64,000 nt of DNA from Zizania palustris (lineage: Eukaryota; Streptophyta; Magnoliopsida; Poales; Poaceae), in contig JAAALK010000285.1 of the NCBI GenBank assembly GCA_019279435.1, forward strand, positions 67,690,865 through 67,754,864. Reading direction: 5' to 3'. Positions 1-11,222 of this stretch are shown here, one piece after another. Numbering within the stretch: the first letter of the stretch is position 1; the number at the start of each line of letters is the position of its first letter. The position numbers and the translations under genes are program-made. Below the pieces are notes generated by a model, which saw only the letters and a list, made by a program, of their open reading frames with translations, did no database searches and was not told where the DNA came from.

Positions 1-3000
1 TAGCCAGACAGTGGAGTGGAGTAAAATGACTCCTGAGCAGAGATACCCCAAGACTCACTCCACTGAGTCTTCCCAGGCTAGTCAGCCCAAGGATGGAGTG
101 ATTCATGAACAGCGCAAAGCTCCACCCAAGAAGCCCATCTAGGTTCCAAATCCCAAACACCTCCACACTTCTCTCAACTCTCTTTCTGGACCCTCTCAAC
201 CCAAGAAGACTACACCAAACACCACTAAGCCCAAGAACCCAAGCCTCAACCACATCCCAAGAAGCCCACTTACCACTGTGAGTATTGTTAGAGAGACGGG
301 GCATCTTGCGGAGTTTTGCTTCAGGAGGAAGAGGGTTGAGAGAGCAGAGCGTGCTCGTGATGGTCAGGAGCTGTTCTACCAGTAGGGTGGTAGACTGCGT
401 GTTCCTCGATGCGGGGAGAGGCTGGAGGCCAGGCCGCGTCGTGTAGGTGGTGGTAGAGGAGACGGCTTTCATGGCCGTGGTCCAGATGGTGGTGTCCGCT
501 CCGGCAGAGCTCCAGGCCGTTTTGGCTACGGTCCCTGGACCTCGTGGCCGAGGCTTTAGGCAGAACCAAGGACCGCGCTTTGAGCCGCGTTTTGGTCCAA
601 ACTCTTCTGATGGTTTTTGCTTTCCGTCTTTTGAGCAGATGGCTTGACACTGGTTTAGTTCTTTTACTAAACCTTGTGCCGGACCATTTGCTCCCCTTAC
701 AACCACTGATTGTGCAGGATCGTGGACTGGAGGATGTTTGGATCATGGACTCAGGATGCTCTCGCCACATGACGGGACATCGCAGATGGTTCTCCAGTCT
801 CACTCCCCCGAGCTCCAAACAGTACATCACATTCGGAAACAGTGGTCAAGGGAAGGTAAGTGGCATCGGCTCAATTCGCATCTCTGACCATTTCTCTTTG
901 AAGAACGTTGCTTTGGTTGAAAATTTGAACTTTAATTTGATTTCTGTTTCTCAATTTCTTGAGGATGGTTTGGAAGTGCATTTTAAGAAGGGCAATTCTT
1001 CTGTGTTTGATTCTAGAGGGTCTTTGATTTGCCAGATCTTACCATTTGGTAAAGTTTTTCGAATTGACTTCTCTAGTTCTTTTGGCCCTTCTCGCTGTTT
1101 GATTGCTGGATCTTCTTCTGAGCTCTGGAAGTGGCATAGGAGGTTAGGTCATTTGAGCTTTGATCTGCTAGTCAAGTTAAGCTCTATGGACCTCATCCGA
1201 GGATTGCCCAAGCCTAAAATGGAGAAAGATCTAGTTTGTCATCCCTGTCGTCATGGGAAAATGGTTGCCGCTTCTCACTCACCTGTGACTCAAGTGATGA
1301 CTTCGTATCCAGGCGAGCTATTACATATGGAACACTATCGGTCCAACTCGGGTACGCTCAGTCGGTAGGAAGTGGTACGCGCTTGTCATTGTTGATGACT
1401 TTTCTCGATTCTCGTGGGTTTCTTTTTGGAGTCTAAGGATGAGACTTTTCGTTTTGTTCATGACCTGATTTTGAATCTGAAGAATGAGAACAATGGTCAG
1501 ATGTGAGCAATTCACTCCGACAACGGCTCTGAGTTCAAGAACTCTCAGTTCGTCAGCTTCTGAAGTGATTAGGGTCTTGATCATCAGTTTTCTGCTCCTT
1601 ACACTCCCCCACAGAACTGGCGTTGTGGAACGAAAGAACCGCACGTAGTCGAGATGGCTAGGACGATGCTCGATGAGCATAGGACTCCTAGGCGTTTTGG
1701 GCTGAAGCCATGAACACGGCTTTCTATCTGGCCAACCGCATTTTTCTTAAAGCTTACCTATGTAGACTTCATATGAGTTGCGGTTTGGCAGACAACCAAG
1801 GTGAGCCACTTGCGAGCGTTTGGCTGCAAGTGCTTTGTGCTCAAGAAGGGAGGGCACTTGGACAAGTTTGAGTCTCGTTGCTGGGACGGAGTTTTTCTTG
1901 GCTACGCTTTACATTCTCGAGGCTTCCGTGTTTGGAACCTCGACTCCCAGCAACTTGTCGAGACTTGCGAGGTTTCTTTTGATGAGTCCTTGCCTTCTTT
2001 GACTCCTTCTTTTGAGCCTTCTGGAGATGGTGAGCTCGGAGAATCCATCTTCGAGGAAGATGAGGATACTCCTGCTACTGATGAGGGTGGGCCTTCTGCA
2101 CCTCCTGCAGAGCCCACACCTTCTGAGACTTCGACTGAGGATGAGGGCTGGACCTCTGATCACTTCTTACACTTTGATCGAGCCCCCTCAGTCAAGTCCA
2201 GAGGTGCCAGCTGCTGACTCTGGTGAGGTGACTTCAGATCACCAGGGATCCCGAGCAGTTCAGCGTGATCACCCCTCAGAGCTCATCATCGGTGATTTGA
2301 CTGAAAGAACTTTGCGTTCCTCTGGTAACTCTCTTGCTGTGTTTGTTGAATCTGCTTTTATTGCATCTTTTGAGCCCAGTGACGTTTCTCATGCTCTTTC
2401 TGATTCTAATTGGATTAACGCTATGCAAGAAGAGCTTGAGAATTTTGTCCGTAATCGGGTTTGGACTCTAGTTGAGCCGCCACCAGGATGCAACCCCATA
2501 GGCACCAAGTGGGTGTTCAAGAACAAACAAGGTGAAGATGGGGTTGTGGTGCGCAACAAAGCTCGACTAGTTGCCCAGGGTTTTTGCAAAAAGGAAGGTA
2601 TTGACTTTGAAGAACCTTCGCTCCTGTTGCCCGTCTTGAGTCCATTCACATTCTCTTAGCTTTTGCCGCTTCGAAGGGTTTTAAGCTTTTTCAAATGGAC
2701 GTCAAAAGTGCCTTTCTGAATTGGTATATAGAGGAGGAAGTGTATGTTAGGCAAGCCCCCTGGTTTTGAGAACCCCAAGTTTCCTCGGCATGTTTTTAAA
2801 TTGCAAAAAGCTTTATACGGGTTGAAGCAAGCTCCCAAGGCTTGGTATGACCGGTTGAAGCAGTTTTTGCTGGAGAAGGGCTTTGTGATGGGTTCTATGG
2901 ATAAGACTCTCTTTTTTCTCAGAGTTGCTTCAGATTTATTAGTTGCTCAGATTTACGTGGACGATATTATTTTTGGCGGTACTACTGATTCTCTGTGTCC

Positions 3001-3902
3001 AAGTTTTCTGAGCAGATGCACAGCGAGTTTGCGATGAGCCTCATGGGTGAGCTCAAGTACTTCTTAGGGCTCCAGATCAAGCAGACCAAGGACGGCACCT
3101 TCATCCACCAAGGTAAGTACACTCGTGACATGTTGAAAAAAATTGACTTTGGTGGGGAGTTGAAGCCACAGATGACCCCAATGGGCACATATGGAGGACT
3201 AGACAAGGATGAGAGCGGCGTCAAGGTCAATGAGAGAGAGTTTTGAGGGATGATTGGTTCGCTGCTGTACTTGACGGCGACAAGACCGGACATACAGTTC
3301 GACGTGGGACTTTGTGCACCTTTCCAGTCTTCACCACGCGCGTCTCATTGGCAGGCTGTCAAGCCCATCTTCAGGTATCTCACTTATGCGCTTGATCTCG
3401 GTCTTTACTATTCAACATCATCATCTCTTGATTATCTGGCTTTTCAGACGTTGACTTTGGTGGGTGCCGCTTGGATCGCAAGTCGACTTCCGGTACTTGC
3501 TAGTTTCTTGGTTCTTCCCTTGTCTCTTGGTCTTCTCGAAAGCAATCTGGAGTTGCTCTTTCGACCACTGAGGCTGAGTATGTAGCTGCTGCTAGCTGCT
3601 GCTCACAGTTAGTTTGGATGATTTCCACGTTTCGAGATTTTGGGTTGTTCTTTCCTACTAGAGTTCCTTTGTTTTGCGACAGCACTAGTGCAATTAGTGT
3701 AGGGAAAAACCCTTGTCTCCATTCGAAAACCAAACACATTGATGTGCGCTTTCACTTTCTAAGGGATCAATATGAGAAAGGTGTCATTGACCTTGTTCAT
3801 GTTGATACCCATCATCAATTGGCTGACATTTTCACCAAACCCCTAGATCAGTCTACTTTTGAGCATTTACGAGGGGATTTGGGTGTTGTGTATCCTTTCT
3901 AG
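1..3902 (+). pseudogene. SireA-1 gag-pol remnant
   Basis: Decayed copia polyprotein. A Gly/Arg-rich gag tail lies near 450-570. The retropepsin motif WIMDSGCSRHMTG has its catalytic DSG at 748-756. The GAG-pre-integrase motif WKWHRRLGH is near 1130. Integrase (about 1330-1640) shows the second catalytic Asp in HSDNGSEFK but has a stop near 1504 and frameshifts. Reverse transcriptase covers about 2330-3040, with the active-site YVDD at 2954-2965. The RNase H region (about 3250-3902) includes the SIGSLLYLTATRPDI-like stretch and the DSTSAI and SKTKHIDVRFHF motifs, ending at a stop at 3900-3902. At least six frame changes (near 1365, 1620, 2215, 2640, 3000, 3585) and an in-frame stop at 3244-3246 mean no functional polyprotein can be made. 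Some single-base shifts could be assembly errors. Confidence 0.92.
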
Positions 3903-5238
3903 GATATTTTGCGTCAGTTTTTCTTTCTTCTTTACTCTTTTCTTGAGTCTTTTTGTGTGTGTTCATATCATACATATTCACATATCACACTTTGAGCTAC
4001 TTCTGTTATATGATTGAACTTCTTTACTTACTCTAGCTGGTACATGCTTTTGATTTCTTGTCAATGATCATGCTTTGGTTAGTTCACTTGATATGTCTGA
4101 TATCTATCAAATGCATGGCTTTTATGCTTTAAAATTGCAAAATGATCACCATTGCTTCTCGTAACTAGCTGTGTACGCTGAATGCTCTTGCTATCTGTTA
4201 CATGCATTGTAACTAGTTCCTGACTTAGATGCAAATATGCAACTTGGACATCTTTATGTTTTTAACATGGAAATGTGCTTTAAAAATGATGAAAAATCAG
4301 AAAAATGAAAATTCCATGCCTTTTTATGCTTAAGTTGAAATATCCAAGTGGGTTTGCTTTGTCGCATTGCATTGTTCTGGACTGCTTACCATAGCACTTG
4401 GTATGAACTAGGACAGTGTAGTGTATGCCAAGACCAATGTCTTAAGCTTCCGATGGTCTAGTTCTGGCCTAGGCTTGACTTGGTCGGTTAGCATAAGGTT
4501 TGACATGCAATAACCCTTGGCAAAAATGCAAAAGGAAAATGAAAAAGCTGAAAATTAAAAAGACAACAAGTTTGTTGAAGCACTTTGTATTGGACAATTC
4601 TTATCTTGGTAGATATCAGTTAGCTTCTGCATCTCATGCCTTACCTTGCTTGTCATCTGGAAAATGTGGTGATGCTTTTGTTTGCAAAAACAGAAAAATG
4701 TGTGCTAATGACTTTCTTTAGATATCATCTATTGCATTGATCATGCCATGTGTCTAGATAGTATGTTCTTTTGCTATACTTGTTAGATGATATAATTGCA
4801 GTCAATCATATCTGAGAAGCTTGCTTTCTACACTCCACCTGCATCCCAGTTACATTCATTGCATATTTTGAGGGGGAGTTGCTTTTCAGGGGGAGTCTGT
4901 GTCTCTTTAGAGTGCATTTAGTCTCGCTGATGAGTTCAGTTGTCAACAAGGGGGAGAAATTTTGGGAGAAGAGTTTAAGGGGGAGTTTTTGTCCCGTTTG
5001 TCCTTACTCGTTTGATATCTTTGTTGATGATTCTGAGATTGCACTCGTTTTGAGCTTTGATCAACCATAATGACCGCTTCTTGCTTTTGTTTGGCTTTTG
5101 GTCATTAGGGTTAGACTTTTACTTTATTTTCTTCTTCTCTGTTTTCTTGTGCTTTGTTTTTGTGCTTCCACATGTGTTCGCAGGTACTGAAGAGCTGAAG
5201 AAGTGAAGTGTTGACAATGCACTCATCAAGGGGGAGAT
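3903..5238 (+). other. SireA-1 3' non-coding region with multiplied polypurine-tract motifs
   Basis: No supportable ORF between the RNase H stop and the LTR; a 73-codon frame at 4500-4721 has no recognisable domain. The last 370 bp carry five copies of the polypurine motif AGGGGGAG, near 4871, 4888, 4949, 4979 and 5229. The last is the true PPT because the LTR starts straight after it. Multiplied PPT-like motifs are a known Sirevirus trait. Confidence 0.8.
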
Positions 5239-5298
5239 TGAGGAGCCATGCTGAATAGTGTGGGCCTCATGGCTCTAGATGTGATGAGTCATTGTCAA
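5211..5298 (+). promoter_or_regulatory. Stem-loop spanning the PPT and the 3' LTR start (SireA-1)
   Basis: Arm 5211-5228 (TTGACAATGCACTCATCA) is the reverse complement of 5282-5298 apart from one unpaired C. The loop holds the PPT (5229-5238) and the first LTR bases, which contain their own perfect 8-bp hairpin, GAGCCATG (5243-5250) with CATGGCTC (5268-5275). Equivalent structures occur in SireA-C and SireB. Both arms would be present in the 3' end of the genomic RNA. A role in plus-strand priming or RNA packaging is inference. Confidence 0.65.
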
Positions 5299-7279
5299 TG
5301 ATAGTCAAAGACGACAGAAGAAAAGAAGAGATATGATGTGTCTGGGCCGCGTGTGACTCAGGTACACGGCAGAAAGCGACTGTCGGGCTGGCCCAATCCG
5401 GATACATGGGCTAGGAGCAACAGAAGACCCACTGGTTGTTGACCAGGATTGACTCAGGTACATGGGTGGTGAGCGATTGTCGGGCTGAGAGAGCTGCGGA
5501 GTTGGGCCGGCCCATCCGGGTACCTGGTGCAAAGTCGGTGGAGGCTTTGTCAGTTTCGGCGCAAAACTGACGACCGCTGATCTTGTATCGGACTGTCTAG
5601 AAGAGAAGCCGTAGTCGCTACGAAAGCTTATCTTCCGGATAAGTCATCTATAAATATGAGTTTACTGTTTTGTCCCTAGGCCACAGTCAGTCAGTCGAGT
5701 CTGTAAAAATATCCTAAGGGCAGTTTAGTCTTTTCCTTTTTTTCAGCGTCTGGAAAAAACCCTAAGGGGCTGGTGGAATATTCCTAGCTATTGGGCAGCC
5801 TATAAATAGGGCCCCAATCCCTAGGGTTAGGTCACCCTTCCAGAATTCACTTTTTAATCTATTGGGTCACTTTTATTCTCTTCGCTCCTGCTCATTCTCC
5901 TACGCGCCGCCAGAAACACTCCCCTGTTCATCGTGAGTTCAGATTTATTTTGGTTCTGGTTTTCTACGTGCTGTGTTCCTTGTGTGATGTGATTGTGTAT
6001 ATTTTATACTGTAACGGTTTGCGTGGCTGCAAGCTTTAATCTTGGTGCTAATGGCCTTCTCTGGATGCTTCTGTTCTACACGAGAGTAGTACTAGTTCTT
6101 GCATGCAGCAAGTAGTACCTATTTCCTAGTAGCAGTAGTACGCTAGTACTCTAGCTTTGCTTTTTACTGCATAGCCTTTTGATCGAGTAGACAGGGTATA
6201 TGATTTCTCTGGATGGTTCTGGTGAAGCCCTCTACTTTGTTCGAAGTCCTTCAGATCTGTGAAGCAGCTTTGACCAGACTTCTCCAAAGGCTTTGCTGGA
6301 ACTTTTAACTCCAATTTTGATCTGTGAACCTAGCTTCGAAGTATGTTTGTGCTTAGTTTCTGTTCTCTTAGCATACTCCGGCAGTTCTTGCGAAGGTGTA
6401 CTCCGAATCGAGCTTTTCGTACGTCAATACTTCGACGGAATTTGAAGTTAGCTTCAAAGCATGTCTCTCTAGTAGACTTTGCTCGGAGTGTGTTCTCTGA
6501 GGCTTTTCTGCTGCTGTCTTTTCCAAAGGTCTTAGTTTGTGGGTTCGAAGCTTGTCATTCGAAGCTAGTCCTCGAGTCGAAGGTTATCACTTCCGTAGTC
6601 ATACCTCGATCAAAGCTAGCTTCGAAGGTAGAGTGTAAGATTCGATTTGGTCTTACTTGCCGTGTGTTTGGCTTCGCTTCTCTTTCGAAGGTTGCTTTTC
6701 TGTGAACTTTGTTCGAAGTTTTCTGTTTGAAGTTTAGGCTTACGAAGTACACTGTTCGAAGCAGACTTCGATACTTTCATACTTCGCTTCGAAGCATACT
6801 TCGCATTCTGCCACACTCGAACTAGGCTAGATTCCACAAACCTTCAACTTATTCCAACTCCGCACGTCACCTCTAGACAAGTTTTGACTACATCAACCTT
6901 CGGCATATCTACGACAGACTTCGCGGACTTCGACACAGCGAAGCAGGCTTCGGCACAGCGAAGCAGGCTTCGCCAAGTATCGAAAAGGAGACAAATTTTG
7001 AACAGTAACTTCTCATCTCACTCTATGTGCACTTAGTCTATTTTGCTGAGAAGTTTGATCTGCCATGTTTTGAATATTTTGTTTATCTGCCTATTAGCAC
7101 TGTATTGGTGTTCTCTGTCAAAGACACCGGTCGTTTCTATGCTAGATACTTTTAGGCTTTGGTGATCTGTTTTGCTGCTTAGTCTCTTGAGGTGCGTTGG
7201 GTGTTGGGAAAGGCCATTGATTCGAAAGAATTTTTAGGCGCCCATTCACCCCCCTATGGTCGCTACTTTCAGTCCTACA
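5239..7279 (+). repeat. 3' LTR of SireA-1 (2041 bp)
   Basis: Begins TGAGGAGCC directly after the PPT and ends TCCTACA, giving TG...CA termini. A TATA box (CTATAAATAG) lies near 5801. The last 80 bp (GGCGCCCATTCACCCCCC...) recur in reverse complement at the starts of the LTRs at 8860, 19288 and 63811, which defines the SireA family. Positions 6330-6800 are dense in TTCGAAG motifs. Confidence 0.92.
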
Positions 7280-8846
7280 CTTGCTTCTTATTCTCACACC
7301 AGTAGTCCTTTAGGGCCCTTTATAAGAACTTCGTCTTAGGCTTGTCCTTGGTGAAGGTGTTCTGGTTGGAGCTGTCGTGCTTGTTGGATTCATAGGAGCC
7401 ACCACTGGTGCCCTTCTTGTAGTTATTCCACTTGGGTCCGCCAGTGATGAAATGATCTAGATCACCACACTCAAAGCAACCAGTTTTGTGCCATGTTGTT
7501 TAAACATTATTCTATCATATACATGACAAACCCGACTATTGAACAAACACAAGTCATCATCTCCTAAAAGATCCAATTGATCCTTAGTGATAGACATCAA
7601 AGAGGATAAAGCATAAATCAAGGAATAAGCATCAGCAGATGGAGTCGAAAGGGCCTAGGTTTTGGAACTACAACTATTGAGATTTGATTTCAATTGGATA
7701 TCGACCTCTGAAGCCTTTAGCTTACTAAAAAACTATGCGACAGTCAAGGCATCATAAGATGAAGTATCAACAATAGAAAATACCTTGATCTCTTAGACCT
7801 TAGGGTCCAAGGTATGAAGAACCTTGAGCACCCTTCATGGTCTAAGACAAGCCGATCTAGCTCAGCCGTGTTAACCCAAAGATTGTTAATGATCGACTAA
7901 AAGAGACCAAACAAATCCTCGCCAGTCTCACCCAGCTTTTGTGAGAAATTTTCATGTTCTTGCCGATAAGTCTGATAGAACCTAGACTTGACCTGAGTTA
8001 TCCCCTAATGGTGTGCCTGGAGGGTAGTTGTTGGGGGGAAATACTTCATCCCCAAGGTTTTTAAGATCAACAGGCAAAGACAATTCATCGGCATCGAAAT
8101 AGAAGTTCATCTCCAAGTTGATGAAGTTTCCGAGCCGAAGGGTACTTCGATCCTAATTTGAATGTATCTTCCGAAGGTTCTGTTGCCATAGTGGAAAACA
8201 ACAAGACTGACGAGACATCTGCCTTATCTATCCTATCCGGTTAGATTTTACTATTTTAGCCTATTCGGGGTACCAAATAGTTTCCACTATGTCGGTTGTA
8301 ATTGAGGGGTAAAAGCTATTTTCCTTAGAGTTTTTACCTATAAATACCCCCCTTCTCACCCTGTAATAGGCATCGAATATTCAGATATTCAATACACAAC
8401 TTCGAACTACTTCGAGCTATTATCTAATTCGGAGGCTTGAGATAGTTCGCTTCGCAAACTCATTGTTTGTTAGTGCTTAATCTTAGAGAACCTGTTAGCG
8501 TAATCTTTACGCCAACAGTAGCCTAAATCTCTCGAGTAGTGTCGAGATTGCTAACACGCTCAATCTCATTAGGACCTAAACTAGAGAAAAGAATGTTCAC
8601 TGCTTGTTGTTGAGGTCATGCTCAGCGACTAACTCAAGGGTAGTATACTCAGCAGACAAACGCACAGTGAAAGAAGGATGAACACATATATCCCAGATAC
8701 CTGAGCTTTGGCTCAATAGATAGGCTCGTATGCGAGTCTGCCAATAATTATACCCAAAAGCCTCAAGTGATAGGAACTTCCCAGAAGAAGTCATGATCAC
8801 TACCTTAGGTTAGAACCAGTTAAGGTATGAAAAAACCCTAACCAAG
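7280..8846 (-). pseudogene. SireA-B gag remnant, interrupted by a solo LTR
   Basis: Reverse-strand copia gag next to its own 5' LTR and PBS. The N-terminal segment (8597-8800) reads as typical Sirevirus gag, with FGYNYWQTRIRAYLLSQ followed by a decayed helix-rich capsid region. Towards 7280 the reverse strand shows a zinc-knuckle-like CFECGDLDH segment near 7460-7490 followed by a basic, Gly/Ser-rich tail. Many stops separate the pieces. The gene is cut at 8029-8517 by a gypsy solo LTR and truncated at 7280 by SireA-1. A gag capsid protein is expected to assemble cytoplasmic virus-like particles; this one cannot be made. Confidence 0.8.
8029..8517 (+). repeat. Solo LTR of the Gypsy-1 family (489 bp)
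   Basis: Starts TGTTGGGGGG and ends ACGCCAACA. It aligns along its whole length with the Gypsy-1 LTRs at 30201 and 62084, including the TATA region (CTATAAATACCCCCC near 8338) and the terminal GTTAGCGTAATCTTTACGCC stretch. No internal sequence follows. Flanks are GTAGT (8024-8028) and GTAGC (8518-8522), a target duplication with one mismatch. Best read as unequal recombination between the two LTRs of an older insertion. Confidence 0.88.
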
Positions 8847-8857
8847 TTCTGATACCA
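8847..8857 (-). other. SireA-B primer-binding site
   Basis: The reverse strand reads TGGTATCAGAA beside the LTR end at 8860. It matches the usual plant initiator-tRNA-Met PBS (TGGTATCAGAGC) except at the last bases. Confidence 0.75.
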
Positions 8858-8859
8858 CT

Positions 8860-10494
8860 TGTAGAACCGGGAGTAGCAACCAGAGGGTGTGAATGGGTAC
8901 TTCAACAAATTATTTTGAATAGACGACCTTCCTTTAACACCCAACGCACCTCCAAACATAACTAGCAAAATCAAGCAAATTTTCTCACCGAAATCACAGA
9001 TTAACCTAGTGATATCACTCTCTTGTTAGATATGATGTGATGCGATAGTTTGAGATAGCACAAGCACTAAAAATTAATCTAGCCTCCAAAAAGAAACCAG
9101 TGTCCTAATTAATAATACACTAAAACAGTGCTCAGAGGCAGATTAAAACTACTCAAAGATCAGACAACAGATCAACAAACAAATCACCAAATCACATGCA
9201 ATTTATCAATTGTTCATAGGTAATGAGTCAATTAATTGTCAAGACAACAATTAATCATTTCGAGCAGTTATTTCAAAGTATTCATGGAGAATAATAAAAT
9301 CTCACATGAATTTGCAAGTACTTGACATGCAGGAAATTTTTTCAATCATGAAGCAAGTATTTAATCAACCATTTAAAATGGACCGAGAAATAAAAAGCTT
9401 ACCTGGATTTTTTACCTAGGTTCATCTCTTGGTGCAGGCATCAAGAAGGAAGATGTGAGCTCCGATACGACTTCCTAGGTGCCGGAGATGCGGCAGTAGT
9501 TTGTTCCTGCGCACTGTGTGCGCACACAGGCGGCCAATAGCGCGAGGAACAGCGGCGGTCTGAGCGATGCAGGGAAAAACAAACTCCAGTGCGCTTACGA
9601 AAAACTGGTGGCAATGTTCGCGACACGCAAGCAGCATAAGAACGATGCGCTGAGAGACAAGCGATCCAACGACGCGTGAATCGGCATAGTACCGTTGAGC
9701 GGCGATCGCTTTCCTTGGACAGGCGATGGCGACGCATGTCGGCCGAAGCCCTGGCGAGAGCTGTGGCTTCTCACGCGAGGTAGATGCCCGGACCAAGAAA
9801 TCAGTGGCGGAGTAAAAAGGAACAGGAAGTCAATAATAAGAAATTTGGTAAAGCGAATATTGATTGAGTTAATAGAAAACCTTGGAATATAAGATCTTTT
9901 ATGGGCAGTTCAAAAACCGGAAAAGATTCATTTATCCCTAGGGTAATTTAGTGTTAAATTAGTGTAGGGTAATTTACACTATGACACAAAATTTAAAATA
10001 CGGGTCCATGGGCAAAATAGTAAAATCCTATTTCTAGATAGTTTGTCCTGATACAGAGTTTTCGTAGTAGCCACGACTTCGCTTCAGGACCTTCCGATTT
10101 CCGATTGATGTTTCAGACGAAGTGTCGGTTTGTGCCGAAACCGACAAAGCACTTGCCATCTTCGCACCGGGTACCGACATTGGGTCGACCTGACTCTGCG
10201 GCCCCTCGACCAGCAATAGCTCGTTGCTCGTTTACGTGAGTCAAACCTGGTCAACACCATGGTGAGTCTCATGCCGTTCCTTGCCCACATACCCAGATTA
10301 GGTCAGCCTGACTCTGCAGCACCCTTTGCCCAAAGTCGCTCGTCGCTCGTGTACCTGAGTCACATGTGGTCAAGACACGACAAGTCTTCTCTTCTCTTCT
10401 TCTCATGTTCTTCTCTTTTTTTTTTGAATTCCGTTAACAATCACTCATCATCTTCTGGAGCCATGAGGCCCATGATCTTCAACATGGCTCCTCA
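8860..10494 (-). repeat. 5' LTR of SireA-B (1635 bp)
   Basis: On the reverse strand the LTR runs from TGAGGAGCC (10494) to a terminus reading TCTACA (8860). It shares its start and end with the other SireA LTRs. The PBS lies just inside, so this is the 5' LTR, with gag running leftwards. The perfect GAGCCATG/CATGGCTC terminal hairpin is kept. I see no clear TATA box at the equivalent place, so the promoter may be decayed. Its outer edge abuts Mutator-like terminal-repeat sequence, with predicted target duplication ATATC (10495-10499). Confidence 0.88.
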
Positions 10495-11222
10495 ATATCC
10501 AACAATGCGCTTCGCAAAATTGCCAGTTTCACCGTGCGCTTCACAAAAATGTCACTCTCAACATTGCATCTTTGATTTCTCTGCCATTCCTCCCATATTT
10601 AATTTTCAAAAATTTATTTTTATTTTCTGGTAGGAGAATAGACGAGTTTGCCCTTGTCTTGTGGTCTTCGGCGACAGGCTTGTGGTCTCCTAGTGGCATC
10701 TGTTTGTGACGGCCGTTGATGACACTGGGAAGCAGAGGGGGCACACTGCGGAGTAGAGCGCATGGCCCATCCTCTTACGACGGTAGCGGCGAGCTGCTGT
10801 GATGACCCCTGATGGCGACGAGCGACAGGGGAGGAGGACATGTTGTGGAGGGCTGCACATGCCCGATGGCGGCAGCGGCGAGCAGCTGACAACCCCTGAT
10901 GGTGGCAGCGGCGAGAGGCTGTGACGACCCCCGATGGCAGTGGGTGGCGGAGAGGGGGTGCTATGGAGAGGGACATGGTACGGAGAACGGTGTGCGCCTG
11001 ACGGTGGCGAGCGACGGCGGTAGGCGGTCAACGATGAGAAGCTCTAGTTCTAGGGGCAATGTTATCTATTCCCATGTCAAAAATAAAAAATAAATTTCCG
11101 AAAATTAAAATGGGAAGAATGGTAGAGAAATCGAAGATGCAACATTGAGAGTGGTATTTTTATGAAACACACGATGAAAGTGGCAATTTTGTGAAGCACA
11201 TTGTTGGGAGTGGCAAATAACC
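10495..11222. mobile_element. Non-autonomous Mutator-like element with long terminal inverted repeats
   Basis: The left arm (10495-10652) and right arm (about 11050-11222) are imperfect inverted repeats of about 160 bp; for example AACATTGCATCTTTGATTTC on the left pairs with its complement on the right. The right end reads TGGCAAATAACC, the GG-ended Mutator-like terminus. The next nine bases, AATTTTCTC (11223-11231), are the candidate target duplication. The left outer tip is missing because SireA-B inserted inside the left repeat. The interior is GC-rich and has no transposase, so this is a non-autonomous, possibly Pack-type, element. Confidence 0.75.
10653..11049. other. GC-rich interior of the Mutator-like element
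   Basis: About 400 bp, much richer in GC than either arm. It contains three diverged copies of a motif of about 45 bp built on GATGGCGGCAGCGGCGAG (near 10775-10830, 10864-10895 and 10899-10935). Overlapping frames are open on both strands, as expected from GC-rich repeats, and I recognise no protein domain. It could be a captured gene fragment or an amplified minisatellite. Confidence 0.5.

Larger units (their letters stand above)
1..7279 (+). mobile_element. SireA-1: Sirevirus-type Ty1/copia retrotransposon, 5' end outside the window
   Basis: Domain order protease, GAG-pre-integrase, integrase, reverse transcriptase, RNase H is that of Ty1/copia. After the RNase H stop comes 1.3 kb of non-coding DNA with repeated AGGGGGAG motifs and then an LTR, which is the Sirevirus layout. 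The LTR ends in CA at 7279, where the sequence switches abruptly to reverse-strand gag of another SireA copy. The predicted right target duplication is therefore CTTGC (7280-7284); its partner lies left of the window. The copy is dead, with many frameshifts and stops. Confidence 0.9.

Noticed and set aside
4500..4721. Possible env-like third ORF between pol and 3' LTR of SireA-1
   Set aside because: Some Sireviruses have an env-like ORF, but this frame is only 73 codons, with no signal peptide, membrane segment or coiled coil.
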